From Myxococcales bacterium (GTDB taxonomy: Bacteria; Myxococcota_A; Polyangia; Nannocystales; Nannocystaceae), in assembly GCA_014240065.1 (NCBI GenBank), contig JAAZXR010000012.1, forward strand, positions 22,166 to 86,165: DNA of 64,000 bases, written 5' to 3'. This document shows, piece by piece, positions 44,753 to 53,601 of the stretch. Position 1 is the stretch's first letter; each line of letters begins with the position of its first letter. The position numbers were made by a program, and so were the translations under genes. A model generated the notes under the pieces. That model was given only the letters and a program-made list of their open reading frames with translations, did no database searches and was not told the origin of the DNA.

Positions 44753-45958
44753 ATGGCATATCCTCACGCGCCCCTGACCGACACGATGCTTGGACCGCTC
44801 GCCGCAAAGTTCGCCGGCGAGAACGCCAACGATGCGAGCCGGATGATGCTCGCGCGGGGGCTCGTGCCGCTGCCGCCAGACGCGCTCTTGGCGGGGCTGT
44901 ATCACGTCTGGTCCAACTCGGCCTGGGAGGGCGGGCCCGTCGCCGAGAAGACCCTGTCGAAGTTACCAGAGACGACCATCGCCGGAGCGCTCGGCAAGCG
45001 GACGCTCGACGCAGGGATCATCGATTTCATCGCTCGAAAATTCGGGAGAAATAAGGCCGTCCTTGAGAAGGTCGTGCTGCACTCGAACGTCCACGATGAG
45101 ACCCTCATCGGAATCAGCCGGAGCTGTCCCGACAGCATCTGCGACATGGTCGCCGAGAACCAAGAGCGCTGGACGAAGTGTCCGGAGATCGTCGTAGGCC
45201 TCTACAATAATCCCGGGTGTCGAATGAGCGTGATCCACCGGGTGCTCGAGTTCGCCAGCCGAAACGACATCGACGTGAAGCTGCCGATGATGGAGGAGAT
45301 CAAGGCCGCCATCGCGGACGAGCCCGGCCCGGATCCAGAACGTGACGTGATCTTCGCGGAGCGGATGGGGCGCTCGGAGGGTCCGCTCCGCGAGGACGAG
45401 GAGGGAGAGGGGGAGATCGAGAGTGACGAGGTTGAAGTCACCGATGACGACACCGCTGGGCTCAGCGTCACCGACGACGAGGACCTCCCACCGATGGAGG
45501 AGCCCGACGAACCGAAGGTCGTTGAGAAAGTGGAGGAGGAGGAGGCCTCGTTTGGATCGCGGACCCAGGAGCTGATGGCGATGAATACGATGGAGAAGAT
45601 TCGTGCGGCGCTGCTCGGCGAGCAGACGGATCGTGCGTTCTTGATCAAAGACAGCAATAAAATCGTCGCCATGGCGGTGATCAAGAGCCCCAAGATTAAG
45701 GAGAACGAGGTCGTCGGCTACTCCTCCAATCGTTCGTTGAGCCCGGACGTCATCCGCTACATCGCGGGGCGACGCGACTGGGTGAAGCTGTACCAGGTGA
45801 AGATCAACCTGGTGATGAATCCAAAGACGCCGATGGCGCGGGCGCTCTCTTTCCTCCCGTTCTTAAAGAACAACGACGTGAAAAAGTTGGCCCGCTCGAA
45901 GAATATCCCGGCGGCGCTCGCGAAGGCAGCGAAGCGTAAGATTCAAGGTCAGCGGTGA
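44753..45958 (+). CDS. Helical repeat protein of unknown function with acidic linker
   Basis: A 401-residue cytoplasmic protein. The N-terminal 200 residues are all-helical, built from ~25-residue repeats resembling HEAT/ARM (for example IIDFIARKFGRNKAVLEKVVLHSNVHDETLIGISR in pieces). A strongly acidic linker (about 210-265) rich in Glu and Asp follows. The C-terminal 120 residues (MNTMEKIRAALLGEQTDRAFLIKDSNKIVAMAVIK in pieces) form another repeated helical module. It lies in a likely operon with coaX and the thioredoxin-like gene, but no functional link is visible. Similar proteins occur in myxobacteria without known role. Confidence 0.7.
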   Translation: MAYPHAPLTDTMLGPLAAKFAGENANDASRMMLARGLVPLPPDALLAGLYHVWSNSAWEGGPVAEKTLSKLPETTIAGALGKRTLDAGIIDFIARKFGRNKAVLEKVVLHSNVHDETLIGISRSCPDSICDMVAENQERWTKCPEIVVGLYNNPGCRMSVIHRVLEFASRNDIDVKLPMMEEIKAAIADEPGPDPERDVIFAERMGRSEGPLREDEEGEGEIESDEVEVTDDDTAGLSVTDDEDLPPMEEPDEPKVVEKVEEEEASFGSRTQELMAMNTMEKIRAALLGEQTDRAFLIKDSNKIVAMAVIKSPKIKENEVVGYSSNRSLSPDVIRYIAGRRDWVKLYQVKINLVMNPKTPMARALSFLPFLKNNDVKKLARSKNIPAALAKAAKRKIQGQR

Positions 45959-45964
45959 GGCGAC

Positions 45965-47047
45965 GTGCGCGGGATGCTCGAACAGCTCGGACGCGCGGCG
46001 CTGCTGCGCCCACCACCGCCGGGTGATGAGCGCTCGTCGCGAGCGGGGGGCTGGGTCGCGGGGCTGGCCTACGTCTCCGTCGCGCGGCTCGATGACGTCG
46101 TCGGTGGCGTCGCCACCATGGCGAACCTCGGCGGCAAGGAGGGGGTATTGGCTGCGGGGCAGGGGGTCGGTCGCGCGCTCCTCCCGTGGTTGATGGCGCT
46201 GATGATCGTGGAGTGGCTGAGCAAGAGGCGACACGCGGGGACGCTCGTGGCGCCGCTGGTCACCGCCGCGCTCGCCTTCCGCGCGTGCGAGGCGTTGGCG
46301 CTCGTCGAGCCTGCTTCGCGGCTGTCATTTGAGGTGGCCGGGTTGCTCGCGTGCGCATGGCTCGGTGTTCGCGCGCGGCCTCCGGCGGGTGGATCCGCGC
46401 GGTCGTCGGGCTCGGGGGCGTCGTCGGATCCGGAGACCCCGCCCGAGGATGCAGCGACCGTGGAGGAGACGACCTGTACCCTGGCTGAGGGACGGCGCGC
46501 TTTTTTTATGGGCGCGGGCGCGCTTGTGCTGTGTGGGTCGGTTGGGGTCGGCGCCACGGATGCGCGGCGCTTGTGGCGGCGCTGGGACTCGTTGGGTCCG
46601 TTGGCCCGCGGCGCGCAGGCGCCCCCGTTTCGCGCCCGCACCCTCGCAGGCGACGTCTTTGATCGCGCGTCGCTCACCGGAGCGCCGACCATGCTCGTCT
46701 TCTGGGCGACGTGGTGTGGATATTGCGCCCGCCAGATGCCGGCCATCGAGCGCATCCATCGAGCGTTTCAGGGGCGCGGCCTCCGCGTCGTGGGAGTGAA
46801 TACAGATCGGGCCGCCGACCAGGCGGCGGTGGTCCGTGGATATGTCGAGGAAAAGGGTCTGAGCTTTCCGCAGGTGCTCGACACCGGGCGGGTGGCCAGG
46901 GCCTTTCGAAACAGCATGTTGCCCCACGTGGTCTTCGTGGATGAAGACGGCGAGATCGTCCGTGTCTTTCAAGGGAAGACGGGGGAGCAGACGCTCCTCG
47001 ATGTCGTCGCGGTCATGATCGAGGGCGCCTCGCACGAGCCGCGTTAG
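45965..47047 (+). CDS. Membrane-anchored TlpA-like thioredoxin
   Basis: A 360-residue protein from GTG 45965. The first ~130 residues hold three transmembrane helices (for example LLPWLMALMIVEWLS near 80 and FEVAGLLACAWLGV near 125). After a Ser/Glu-rich segment comes a fourth (FFMGAGALVLCGSVGV near 180), then a periplasmic thioredoxin fold: PTMLVFWATWCGYCARQMP with the redox pair in WCGYC at about 250-254, and cis-Pro LPHVVFVDEDGE near 323. It should reduce disulfides or deliver reductant in the periplasm, as TlpA/ResA/CcmG proteins do. The multi-helix anchor is unusual; typical TlpA has one. Convergent with the metallopeptidase gene, overlapping it by four bases. Confidence 0.87.
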   Translation: MRGMLEQLGRAALLRPPPPGDERSSRAGGWVAGLAYVSVARLDDVVGGVATMANLGGKEGVLAAGQGVGRALLPWLMALMIVEWLSKRRHAGTLVAPLVTAALAFRACEALALVEPASRLSFEVAGLLACAWLGVRARPPAGGSARSSGSGASSDPETPPEDAATVEETTCTLAEGRRAFFMGAGALVLCGSVGVGATDARRLWRRWDSLGPLARGAQAPPFRARTLAGDVFDRASLTGAPTMLVFWATWCGYCARQMPAIERIHRAFQGRGLRVVGVNTDRAADQAAVVRGYVEEKGLSFPQVLDTGRVARAFRNSMLPHVVFVDEDGEIVRVFQGKTGEQTLLDVVAVMIEGASHEPR

Positions 47048-48573
47048 CGCGTCGGATCCAGGCTGTGTTCAAGGAGCGCTTCGGGGGCGTGGAGCACCCG
47101 CCCATGGAGCGCCGCGGCCAGCAGAGGCAGGGGGATCGCCTCGTCGCTGGTGAGCGTGATTGTGCGGGGCAACGTGCGCGCGTCGTCGAGCGCCAGCTCG
47201 AGGTGGGTCGTCTCGCCCGTGCTGCGGTGGACCGAGATCGGGCGCGCGATCAAGTCGCCGCCCTCGTCGTACCACGTCGCTCGCATGGTCGCGGTCGCCG
47301 AGGTGCCCGCGCGACGGATCCACCACTTCGAAGCGCCGTCGGGGTACAGCGAGATCATCAAGGTCGCGCCCTCGGCTCCCTCGCGCACAGGTTCGTCGTG
47401 ATCCTTCCACCACGTGAGTCGTTGGATGACGGGGCGCACTTGATTCCATCCGTAGGCGCCCACCCACGTGGGGTCGCAGTAGCTCATATAGTCTGCGTGC
47501 GCGGGCGGGTGGATCGCCCAGCGGAAGTGATCGAAGCCGTAGGAGCCGGTCTTTCCCAATTCTACCGGGTAATCGTCCACGGGGTTCCCCTCCGTGCCTT
47601 TGCATGGCACGTGGCGCCTGCCTTGGGTGTGTCCGATCTCGTGGACGAAGGTCTCGTTGCTCGGGTGTCCGGGTCGGCGCATGTCTCCGACGGCGACCCG
47701 CTTCCACGCATATTCTCGGGTCGGCTCGTTAGGGACGCGCGCGAGCCCTGCGAAGCCAGCCGTGGAGCCCCAGTCGCATGGATCGATGGCGCCAAAGTAG
47801 TACACGTACGGGGGGGCGTTGTCGGTCTCTCGGAGCTCGCTCAGCGCGTCGAGAATTTTCGTCAAGTTGGCGGCGGACTCCGTCCACACGAGGGGCTCCT
47901 CGCGCACCTTGATCACGAGATCTTGGACAGGGTTGATCCGGCCGAGATAGTCGTAGAGTTCTTGAACGCGCGCGGCGTCAAATTCCGGAGGTCCTTCGCA
48001 TTCCATGGGCCCGGAGAACTGGTGATCGATGGGGACGACGAGCAGCTCGATCTCGTGGCGACCGGGGAGGACCCCCACGGGGCCGCGCGCGCGCGGGAGC
48101 GTGTGCGCGGCGGGGGGGAGCAGGTCGATTCGCGCGCCCTCGATCTCGTAAAATCCGACGCGCCATGAGCTCGCCGGGATCATCATCTCGCCGGGGAGAA
48201 ACCAGTCGAAGGCTCCGTCGGGATAGCGGAGATCCCCTGGTCCGTCGATCCATCGTCGACGCACCTGTGAAGTCACTGTGCCGTCGATCTGGGTGAGTTC
48301 GAGTGCAGCAGCGATCTCGCGCGGCTCCCATCCCTCGGGGACCTCCCAGGTCGCGCGTACATAGGCCCCGCGACCTTGGATGAGGTGCGTGGGGCGATCG
48401 GAGGGGCTCACGAACTTCCCGTCTGCGTGGACCTCCACGGCCACCCCTTGGTCAAAGGTGACGCTGTCGAGCGCGATGCCCCCACGCGCGTAGACGCCGA
48501 CCTCATCGCCAGGGTAGCGCTCGACCGCGCACGCGGCCGCCGCCACGCCGAGGGCGAGCACACACCGTCGCAT
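47044..48573 (-). CDS. Putative secreted metzincin-type metallopeptidase lipoprotein
   Basis: A 509-residue exported protein. I prefer ATG 48573, which has GGTGGAGA as ribosome binding site, over 48588. The signal peptide ends in AAAACAVE, a possible lipobox near residue 18. The mature part has a zinc motif HEIGHTQGRRHVPC at about 310 (HExGHxxGxxH) and a downstream ADYMSYC that fits a Met-turn, so it is a metzincin-like zinc peptidase. Beta-rich regions surround the catalytic core. The substrate is unknown. Next upstream on the same strand is a large membrane protein, with ten bases or so between them, so they are likely co-transcribed. Confidence 0.78.
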   Translation of the reverse strand: MRRCVLALGVAAAACAVERYPGDEVGVYARGGIALDSVTFDQGVAVEVHADGKFVSPSDRPTHLIQGRGAYVRATWEVPEGWEPREIAAALELTQIDGTVTSQVRRRWIDGPGDLRYPDGAFDWFLPGEMMIPASSWRVGFYEIEGARIDLLPPAAHTLPRARGPVGVLPGRHEIELLVVPIDHQFSGPMECEGPPEFDAARVQELYDYLGRINPVQDLVIKVREEPLVWTESAANLTKILDALSELRETDNAPPYVYYFGAIDPCDWGSTAGFAGLARVPNEPTREYAWKRVAVGDMRRPGHPSNETFVHEIGHTQGRRHVPCKGTEGNPVDDYPVELGKTGSYGFDHFRWAIHPPAHADYMSYCDPTWVGAYGWNQVRPVIQRLTWWKDHDEPVREGAEGATLMISLYPDGASKWWIRRAGTSATATMRATWYDEGGDLIARPISVHRSTGETTHLELALDDARTLPRTITLTSDEAIPLPLLAAALHGRVLHAPEALLEHSLDPTR

Positions 48574-48598
48574 CGGAGTCTCCACCATCCGTCCGATA

Positions 48599-50956
48599 CT
48601 ACGCTGGACGCCGACGTCGTGTCATCCCGAGCACCGCGCAGGCGGCGACGAAGAAGAATCCCGCGAGCGCGAGGGCATCGACGACCGCCCAGGCCTGGTT
48701 GGAGCCTCCGGAGAGCGCGAATCCCAAGGTCCAGCTCACCAACGCGAGGGGGAGCAGCACGATGCCGTCCGCGCGCGACGTCGCGTCGGTGGCGCTGCGC
48801 GCGGGATGTCGAGCGGCGGCGCGCGCGGAGGCGAGAGAGATTCCGACAGCCAGTCCGAGGAGCATCGCGGTGCAGAGGTTGAACAGCCACGCCGCGGTCT
48901 CGCCGAGGCGAAGCGAGACCGCGCGGGTGAGCCACCCCGCGCCCTCATGGGAGATGACCGGCGCGCCAAAGCCCACGAGCTGTAGCTCGGCTGGGTGGGG
49001 TCGGAAGGGGCCGTCGGTGAACGGCGACACCGGCGCGTGCGCTGTGCCGCGGGGCACGAGCGCATGCCGCCCGGCCAACTCGGTTGGTAGGCGCGCGTCG
49101 CCGCGTACTTCGAGCTCAAGCGCGATGGGGGGGACTTCGAGATAGGGCCCCGAATAGCGGGCCCACAGTTTCTCTGAACCGATCTTGATGCGCGAATCAA
49201 GGGACGCAAAACGATAGGTGCCATCATCGGCGAGTCGGCGAGAGAGAGGGAAGATGATGTCACGGCTCGGGTCGTCGTCGTGGCGAAGTCGGCCCAAGCG
49301 CACCGCGGCGAGATGCTCCCATCGTGGCGTGGCGAGCTCTCGCTTGGATTCCAATTTGAGCACCTTTCCGATCTTCAGCCCGCGCGGGAGCGAACGAATC
49401 GTCGTTGGGAGGACCTCGCCGTCCTCGAACTCCCCGCCCTCGGTGCTGACGAAGGAGACGGGCAGCGGGGGTTCACCCTCGGTGGTGTCAAAGAACGGTC
49501 CGCTGAGCCCGATCGAGATCGCCTCTCGGAGGCTCGGGTTCTCCGGGGCAGCGGCGGGGCGATCTTCGTACATGGCGAGGAAGTCGCCGTATCGGGTGTT
49601 GGCGGCTCGCGCTACCGTCCCCACAATATGAAGGTCCGCTGTGGGGATGAACGGGCCGTCCATTTGGGAGGCGAGGAGCGCGAAGCTGATGTCCGGATCC
49701 GCCGGTCGAAGGACGACGGCATCGACTTGCTCACCGGTCCGCAGCGACGTCTCGTTTGGATCTGTGACTGTGCCGCGGACGATCTCGCGCACCACGGGGA
49801 CCCGAAGGTCCCAGCTAGGGACCTGGGCATGCTCGGGCTCTTTCATGCGGAACCACACGTGGGTCACGTCATTGAGGATCTCCCAATTGGGAATTCGGAC
49901 CCAGCCTTTGCGGCCCTCGAGGCGCCCAATCTTCGCGCCGCGGGGGGGCGCTTGGAATCGCATGGGGTAGCGGCGATTCTCTTCGAGCGGCGTGTCCTCT
50001 GGCAACACGATGATCTGCCCGCGCTCCATATTTGGCAGCAGCCCGCGAGCGTGCACCGGCCCGAGCAATAAGGTGTTGGCCTGCTCAGAACCTGGCTGTC
50101 GTTCGGTGATTTGCTCAAATGGAGAGACGCCGGTGCCCACCACGGCGACGCCGCTCATGGCCGTGACGGCGACGGAGATCGCCGCCGCAGACATCAGGGC
50201 GCGGACGCGGGGGCGCGCAGCGCTCGGTGCGAGGAAGGTGGTCGCCCACGGCCACGCGATGGTGAGGCCGCGAAGCAGCCCAAAAGACGCCGCGACGCCC
50301 ACGAGTCCGGCGAGCGGTCCGAGTCCTTCGATCGTCGTGTCCGCCCGCACCAGCCCACGCAAGCGGGTGAGCCCACCGTCGGTCGCGAAGATCGCAGCGG
50401 CGAGCAGGGCGATCCAGATTCCGGCGGCTGCCCACACGAGCGCGGGCCAGGGGCGGCGTGTCTCCTCCCGTCCCCAGGGATCGAACACGACCGCTGCGGC
50501 GACGGTGGTGGCGAGGGCGAACACCGCCCACATCGGGAATTCGCCGGACGCGTCGAGGCTCTCCATGCTCTGACGAATGGCGCGACCGCCCATCCACGTC
50601 GCGCACACGAGGAGCGCGGCGCTCGTGAGCCCGCCGAATCGCGCGTGCGCTTCGAGCAGCGTACCTCGGACACCTCGCCAGCTGCTCGCGGGGTCTTTGT
50701 CGAGTCGTTGGATCCCCAAAACCGCGCCGAGCGCGGCGCCGATGAGCAGAAACGACAGCGAGGTAGGACCCGCAGTTTGGATGAGGGTGGCGCCTCCGCC
50801 CACGCCGAATAGGACCCCCACCAGACCCGCCGGCGAAGCGGCCAGCGGGGACGCTTTGGCGGACTCGTGACCCCGCTCGCTCCACATGCGCGCAGCCGCA
50901 CCGAGCACGGTGACGGACAACAGGATCCACGCGGCCAGTGAGAGCGGGAAGGGCAT
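48599..50956 (-). CDS. Large polytopic membrane protein with extracytoplasmic beta domain
   Basis: A 785-residue protein with seven or so N-terminal transmembrane helices (first LSLAAWILLSVTVLGAAA; later FPMWAVFALATTVAAAVVF and ALMSAAAISVAVTAMSGVA at 240-260). A ~400-residue mainly beta extracytoplasmic part (about 270-665) has no recognised family. At the C-terminus two or three more helices follow (TAMLLGLAVGISLASARAAA and WAVVDALALAGFFFVAACAVLG). No transporter signature or catalytic motif is visible to me. It is probably in one operon with the downstream metallopeptidase lipoprotein, which suggests a shared envelope role. Confidence 0.72.
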   Translation of the reverse strand: MPFPLSLAAWILLSVTVLGAAARMWSERGHESAKASPLAASPAGLVGVLFGVGGGATLIQTAGPTSLSFLLIGAALGAVLGIQRLDKDPASSWRGVRGTLLEAHARFGGLTSAALLVCATWMGGRAIRQSMESLDASGEFPMWAVFALATTVAAAVVFDPWGREETRRPWPALVWAAAGIWIALLAAAIFATDGGLTRLRGLVRADTTIEGLGPLAGLVGVAASFGLLRGLTIAWPWATTFLAPSAARPRVRALMSAAAISVAVTAMSGVAVVGTGVSPFEQITERQPGSEQANTLLLGPVHARGLLPNMERGQIIVLPEDTPLEENRRYPMRFQAPPRGAKIGRLEGRKGWVRIPNWEILNDVTHVWFRMKEPEHAQVPSWDLRVPVVREIVRGTVTDPNETSLRTGEQVDAVVLRPADPDISFALLASQMDGPFIPTADLHIVGTVARAANTRYGDFLAMYEDRPAAAPENPSLREAISIGLSGPFFDTTEGEPPLPVSFVSTEGGEFEDGEVLPTTIRSLPRGLKIGKVLKLESKRELATPRWEHLAAVRLGRLRHDDDPSRDIIFPLSRRLADDGTYRFASLDSRIKIGSEKLWARYSGPYLEVPPIALELEVRGDARLPTELAGRHALVPRGTAHAPVSPFTDGPFRPHPAELQLVGFGAPVISHEGAGWLTRAVSLRLGETAAWLFNLCTAMLLGLAVGISLASARAAARHPARSATDATSRADGIVLLPLALVSWTLGFALSGGSNQAWAVVDALALAGFFFVAACAVLGMTRRRRPA

Positions 50957-51032
50957 TGGGGGTCAGGCGAGCGTCAAAGACGGCGGGTGAGGGCTCGCGT
51001 GAGGGGGGTTGCAGGGGAGGCGGTGACCGGCC

Positions 51033-51614
51033 CTATGCAGGCGGGACACAGAGGGCTTCACACCCTGAGGGCTCCGCGAGCGAATTCGATTTCCGTGAGA
51101 ACAAGTAGGCGGAGGACTCTCCGTTGCTCGAAAAGATGTCCGTCGGGAGCGGGCTGAAATTGTAGCGGTCCGCGACCTCGGGATCTTCCGTGAGTTCGAT
51201 CGTGGTCGCGTTTTCCGAGCTGCCCGAAACCATGGGGGGCACCGCTCCCGCCGCAAATTCGACCCAGGTCTGCGTCGATCCGTCGTAGCTGTATGCGAAG
51301 CAGTTGCAAAACCACTCGGACTCCGTGTCGACGCAGGCTTCGTCGGTGATGCTCGACATCGATTTATTGCGCGCGATGAAGAGCACGTTGTCGTCGACGA
51401 ATTTGAGCAGCGCGGCGTCGCTACAGCTCTGCTGCTTGAACGAGAAGTCGCCGTCGCCTTCAAGGTCGTAGGCAACCACGATCCATGAGCCCTCTTCCAC
51501 ATCCACGACCAGCGCGTCGTCTGGGCCGCACGCGCTCAAGAAAAGCGCACAAAGCGCGGTAGCCCCTCCGCGGAGGAGGAGACGACGTTGGAGGCGTTCG
51601 GTTCGCGTTGTCAT
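51033..51614 (-). CDS. Uncharacterised cysteine-rich lipoprotein
   Basis: A 193-residue exported protein from ATG 51614 (GTG 51632 also possible). The basic start MTTRTERLQRRLLLRGG and the segment LCALFLSACGPDD give a clear lipobox near residue 30. The mature domain is acidic and has seven further cysteines (for example SCSD, EACVDTE, FCNCF, GCEALCVPPA) that could form disulfides. Family unknown. It lies upstream of the polytopic membrane protein on the same strand, 76 bases away. Confidence 0.75.
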   Translation of the reverse strand: MTTRTERLQRRLLLRGGATALCALFLSACGPDDALVVDVEEGSWIVVAYDLEGDGDFSFKQQSCSDAALLKFVDDNVLFIARNKSMSSITDEACVDTESEWFCNCFAYSYDGSTQTWVEFAAGAVPPMVSGSSENATTIELTEDPEVADRYNFSPLPTDIFSSNGESSAYLFSRKSNSLAEPSGCEALCVPPA

Positions 51615-51760
51615 CGGGGGGAACGCTATCACATCCGTCCTGCAGGACCCTGGAAGAAAGATCGGCGTTGCTGGCCCTCAGCCCCGCGGGTTGAAATGGG
51701 CGATGCGTAGCCCGCGCGGTGATTGACAGGGAGCGCGCGGGTGCTTAGGTTCCGCGCGCA

Positions 51761-52873
51761 GTGGCCGCAAAGCGAGATTATTACGAGGTCCTCGGCGTGT
51801 CGAAGGATGCGTCGGCCGCCGAAGTTAAAAAGGCCTATCGCAAGAAGGCGCTCGAGTTTCATCCCGATCGAAACCCCGGTGACGCGGCCGCGGAGGAGTC
51901 GTTCAAGGAGGCAGCCGAGGCCTTTGAGGTCGTGTCCGACGATCAAAAGCGGCAGCTGTACGATCAGTTTGGCCACGAAGGTCCCAAGCAGGCAGGGTTC
52001 TCCGGCTTTCGAGGATCCGACGAGGTCTTCAGTCACTTTGGAGACCTGTTCGCGGACTTGTTCGGCGGCGGATTTGGTGGTCGTCGGTCGGACTCGGGGC
52101 GCGGCGCCGACTTGCGGATGCGGCTGGAGGTCTCCTTCGCGGACGCCATCAACGGCTCCGAGCGCGAGATCACGGTCCCGCGCAAGCAGGTGTGCGACAC
52201 CTGCACGGGCACGGGCTGCGCGGAGGGCAGCCGCCCCAAGTCCTGCGGATACTGCCAGGGCCGGGGTCAGGTGGTGCATCGCCAGGGCTTTTTTACCGTT
52301 CAAACCACGTGCCCCAAGTGTCGGGGTGAAGGCCAGACCATCACCGACCCGTGTCGCACCTGCTCGGGGACCGGCGTCCAGCAGGTGGAATCGGAGCTGA
52401 CGATCAAGATCCCGGCCGGGGTCGATCACGGGCAGACCTTGAGGGTGCAAGGGGCCGGTCAAGGTGGGACGCGTGGGGCGCCGAGCGGGAGCTTGTACGT
52501 GCAAATTCTCGTCGCGGAGGATGAGCGCTTCGTCCGCGAAGAGTTCGACGTCCACACGCCCGTGGAGATCACGATGTTGCAAGCGTCCTTGGGGTGCGTG
52601 ATCGATGTGCCCGACCTGTTCGACGAGGAGGTCGAGTACGAATTTGATCCGGGCACCCAGCCGGGCGAAGTGTTCGTTCGAAAGGGCAAGGGGATCCCCG
52701 TGCTCGGCGGGCGCGGGCGCGGCGATCAGCACCTGCACGTCAAGGTGAAGATTCCAACGGACCTCGACAGCCCAGCCATCGAGTCGCTGCGCGCGCTCGC
52801 GGAGGCCCGCGGCGAACCGGTCGCCGACCCTCGTGGCTTCTTCGAAAAAGTGCTCGGTCGCAAGCGCAGCTAG
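51761..52873 (+). CDS. dnaJ: Chaperone DnaJ
   Basis: A 370-residue Hsp40 co-chaperone that stimulates DnaK ATPase and delivers unfolded substrates. J domain: residues 6-70 with HPD at about 34-36 ([10 protein letters not shown]). A Gly/Phe-rich linker follows ([25 protein letters not shown]). The zinc domain has four CxxCxGxG repeats: [32 protein letters not shown]. The C-terminal substrate-binding beta domains end near 345. Starts at GTG 51761. No dnaK or grpE nearby, so it is an orphan dnaJ within this window. It is divergent from the cysteine-rich lipoprotein gene. Confidence 0.96.
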   Translation: MAAKRDYYEVLGVSKDASAAEVKKAYRKKALEFHPDRNPGDAAAEESFKEAAEAFEVVSDDQKRQLYDQFGHEGPKQAGFSGFRGSDEVFSHFGDLFADLFGGGFGGRRSDSGRGADLRMRLEVSFADAINGSEREITVPRKQVCDTCTGTGCAEGSRPKSCGYCQGRGQVVHRQGFFTVQTTCPKCRGEGQTITDPCRTCSGTGVQQVESELTIKIPAGVDHGQTLRVQGAGQGGTRGAPSGSLYVQILVAEDERFVREEFDVHTPVEITMLQASLGCVIDVPDLFDEEVEYEFDPGTQPGEVFVRKGKGIPVLGGRGRGDQHLHVKVKIPTDLDSPAIESLRALAEARGEPVADPRGFFEKVLGRKRS

Positions 52874-52910
52874 GGAGGGGCGGAGCGGTCTGTCGAGTCG
52901 GTCTGGCTCG

Positions 52911-53192
52911 CTAGCTCGGAGTTTCGCAGGCCTCGGTCTCGGCGGCGGTCTTCGCGGCTTGGACACAGGCGACGACCTTCGCGTCGAGTTTCCCCGCCTT
53001 GCAGTCGGTCTTGAACGCCTCGAGGAGTTCTTGGTTCATCATGGCCAGCGCGTCATCGACCTCGCCGTCACCGTTGAGCAGCTTCTCCTTGTGGCTCGCC
53101 GCCGCTTCGCACGCCTCTGGCGTCACTTTTTGAGGGCAGCCAGCGGCGCAGATCACGAGCGCCGCGAGGAGGATGGGACGAGCACGTTGCAT
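52911..53192 (-). CDS. Small lipoprotein, paralogue A
   Basis: A 93-residue exported protein from ATG 53192 with signal peptide MQRARPILLAALVICAAGC, where AAGC is the lipobox. The mature peptide is helical with cysteines at conserved spots: EACEAAASHKEKLL, FKTDCKAG, VVACVQAA and EACETPS. Paralogue B, next on the same strand, shares the CEAA...H...FKxxC...CVxxA...C plan, so the two derive from a duplication. Likely disulfide-bonded and anchored in the outer membrane or periplasm. Function unknown. Confidence 0.68.
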   Translation of the reverse strand: MQRARPILLAALVICAAGCPQKVTPEACEAAASHKEKLLNGDGEVDDALAMMNQELLEAFKTDCKAGKLDAKVVACVQAAKTAAETEACETPS

Positions 53193-53265
53193 GGGGAGAG
53201 CATACCCTGGCGCGGCGGCCGCGTTCAATGGCCGGGGCGGGCGGCGGCCCTTGACTCGCGCCGCG

Positions 53266-53580
53266 CTACTCGATGCAGCTCTCCACGTCGGGCCAGGACT
53301 GGGCCTCGCGTACGCAGCGGACCTCCTTGACGGTCCCTCGCAGGACGCAGCCCTTCTTAAAGGTCTCGAGATCCTTGTCTCCGAGCTTGGAGGGCCCGGA
53401 GTCGCCCGTGGATTCTTTGTGGGCCTGATACAAGGAGATCATGTGTTTGCCCGCGGCCTCGCACGCGGTCGCGTCGGGTCGCTCTACACATCCGTGGGCG
53501 CCGAGGGTCGCGGCGAATGTGAGCAAGGCGAGAGAGGTTCGATCAAGGCGAGGCACAGCTACACAGTAGCGCCAACCCAT
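53266..53580 (-). CDS. Small lipoprotein, paralogue B
   Basis: A 104-residue protein (ATG 53580; a GTG at 53556 would give a shorter signal peptide). The signal ends in the lipobox GAHGC near residue 31. The mature part (ACEAAGKHMISLYQ, FKKGCVLRGT, VRCVREAQSWPDVESC) has the same cysteine pattern as paralogue A 70 bases downstream but very little other identity. Both lie between dnaJ (convergent) and pruA (same strand), so they may be in the pruA operon. Confidence 0.68.
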   Translation of the reverse strand: MGWRYCVAVPRLDRTSLALLTFAATLGAHGCVERPDATACEAAGKHMISLYQAHKESTGDSGPSKLGDKDLETFKKGCVLRGTVKEVRCVREAQSWPDVESCIE

Positions 53581-53601
53581 GCCCGACTCAAACGAGCGGG
53601 C

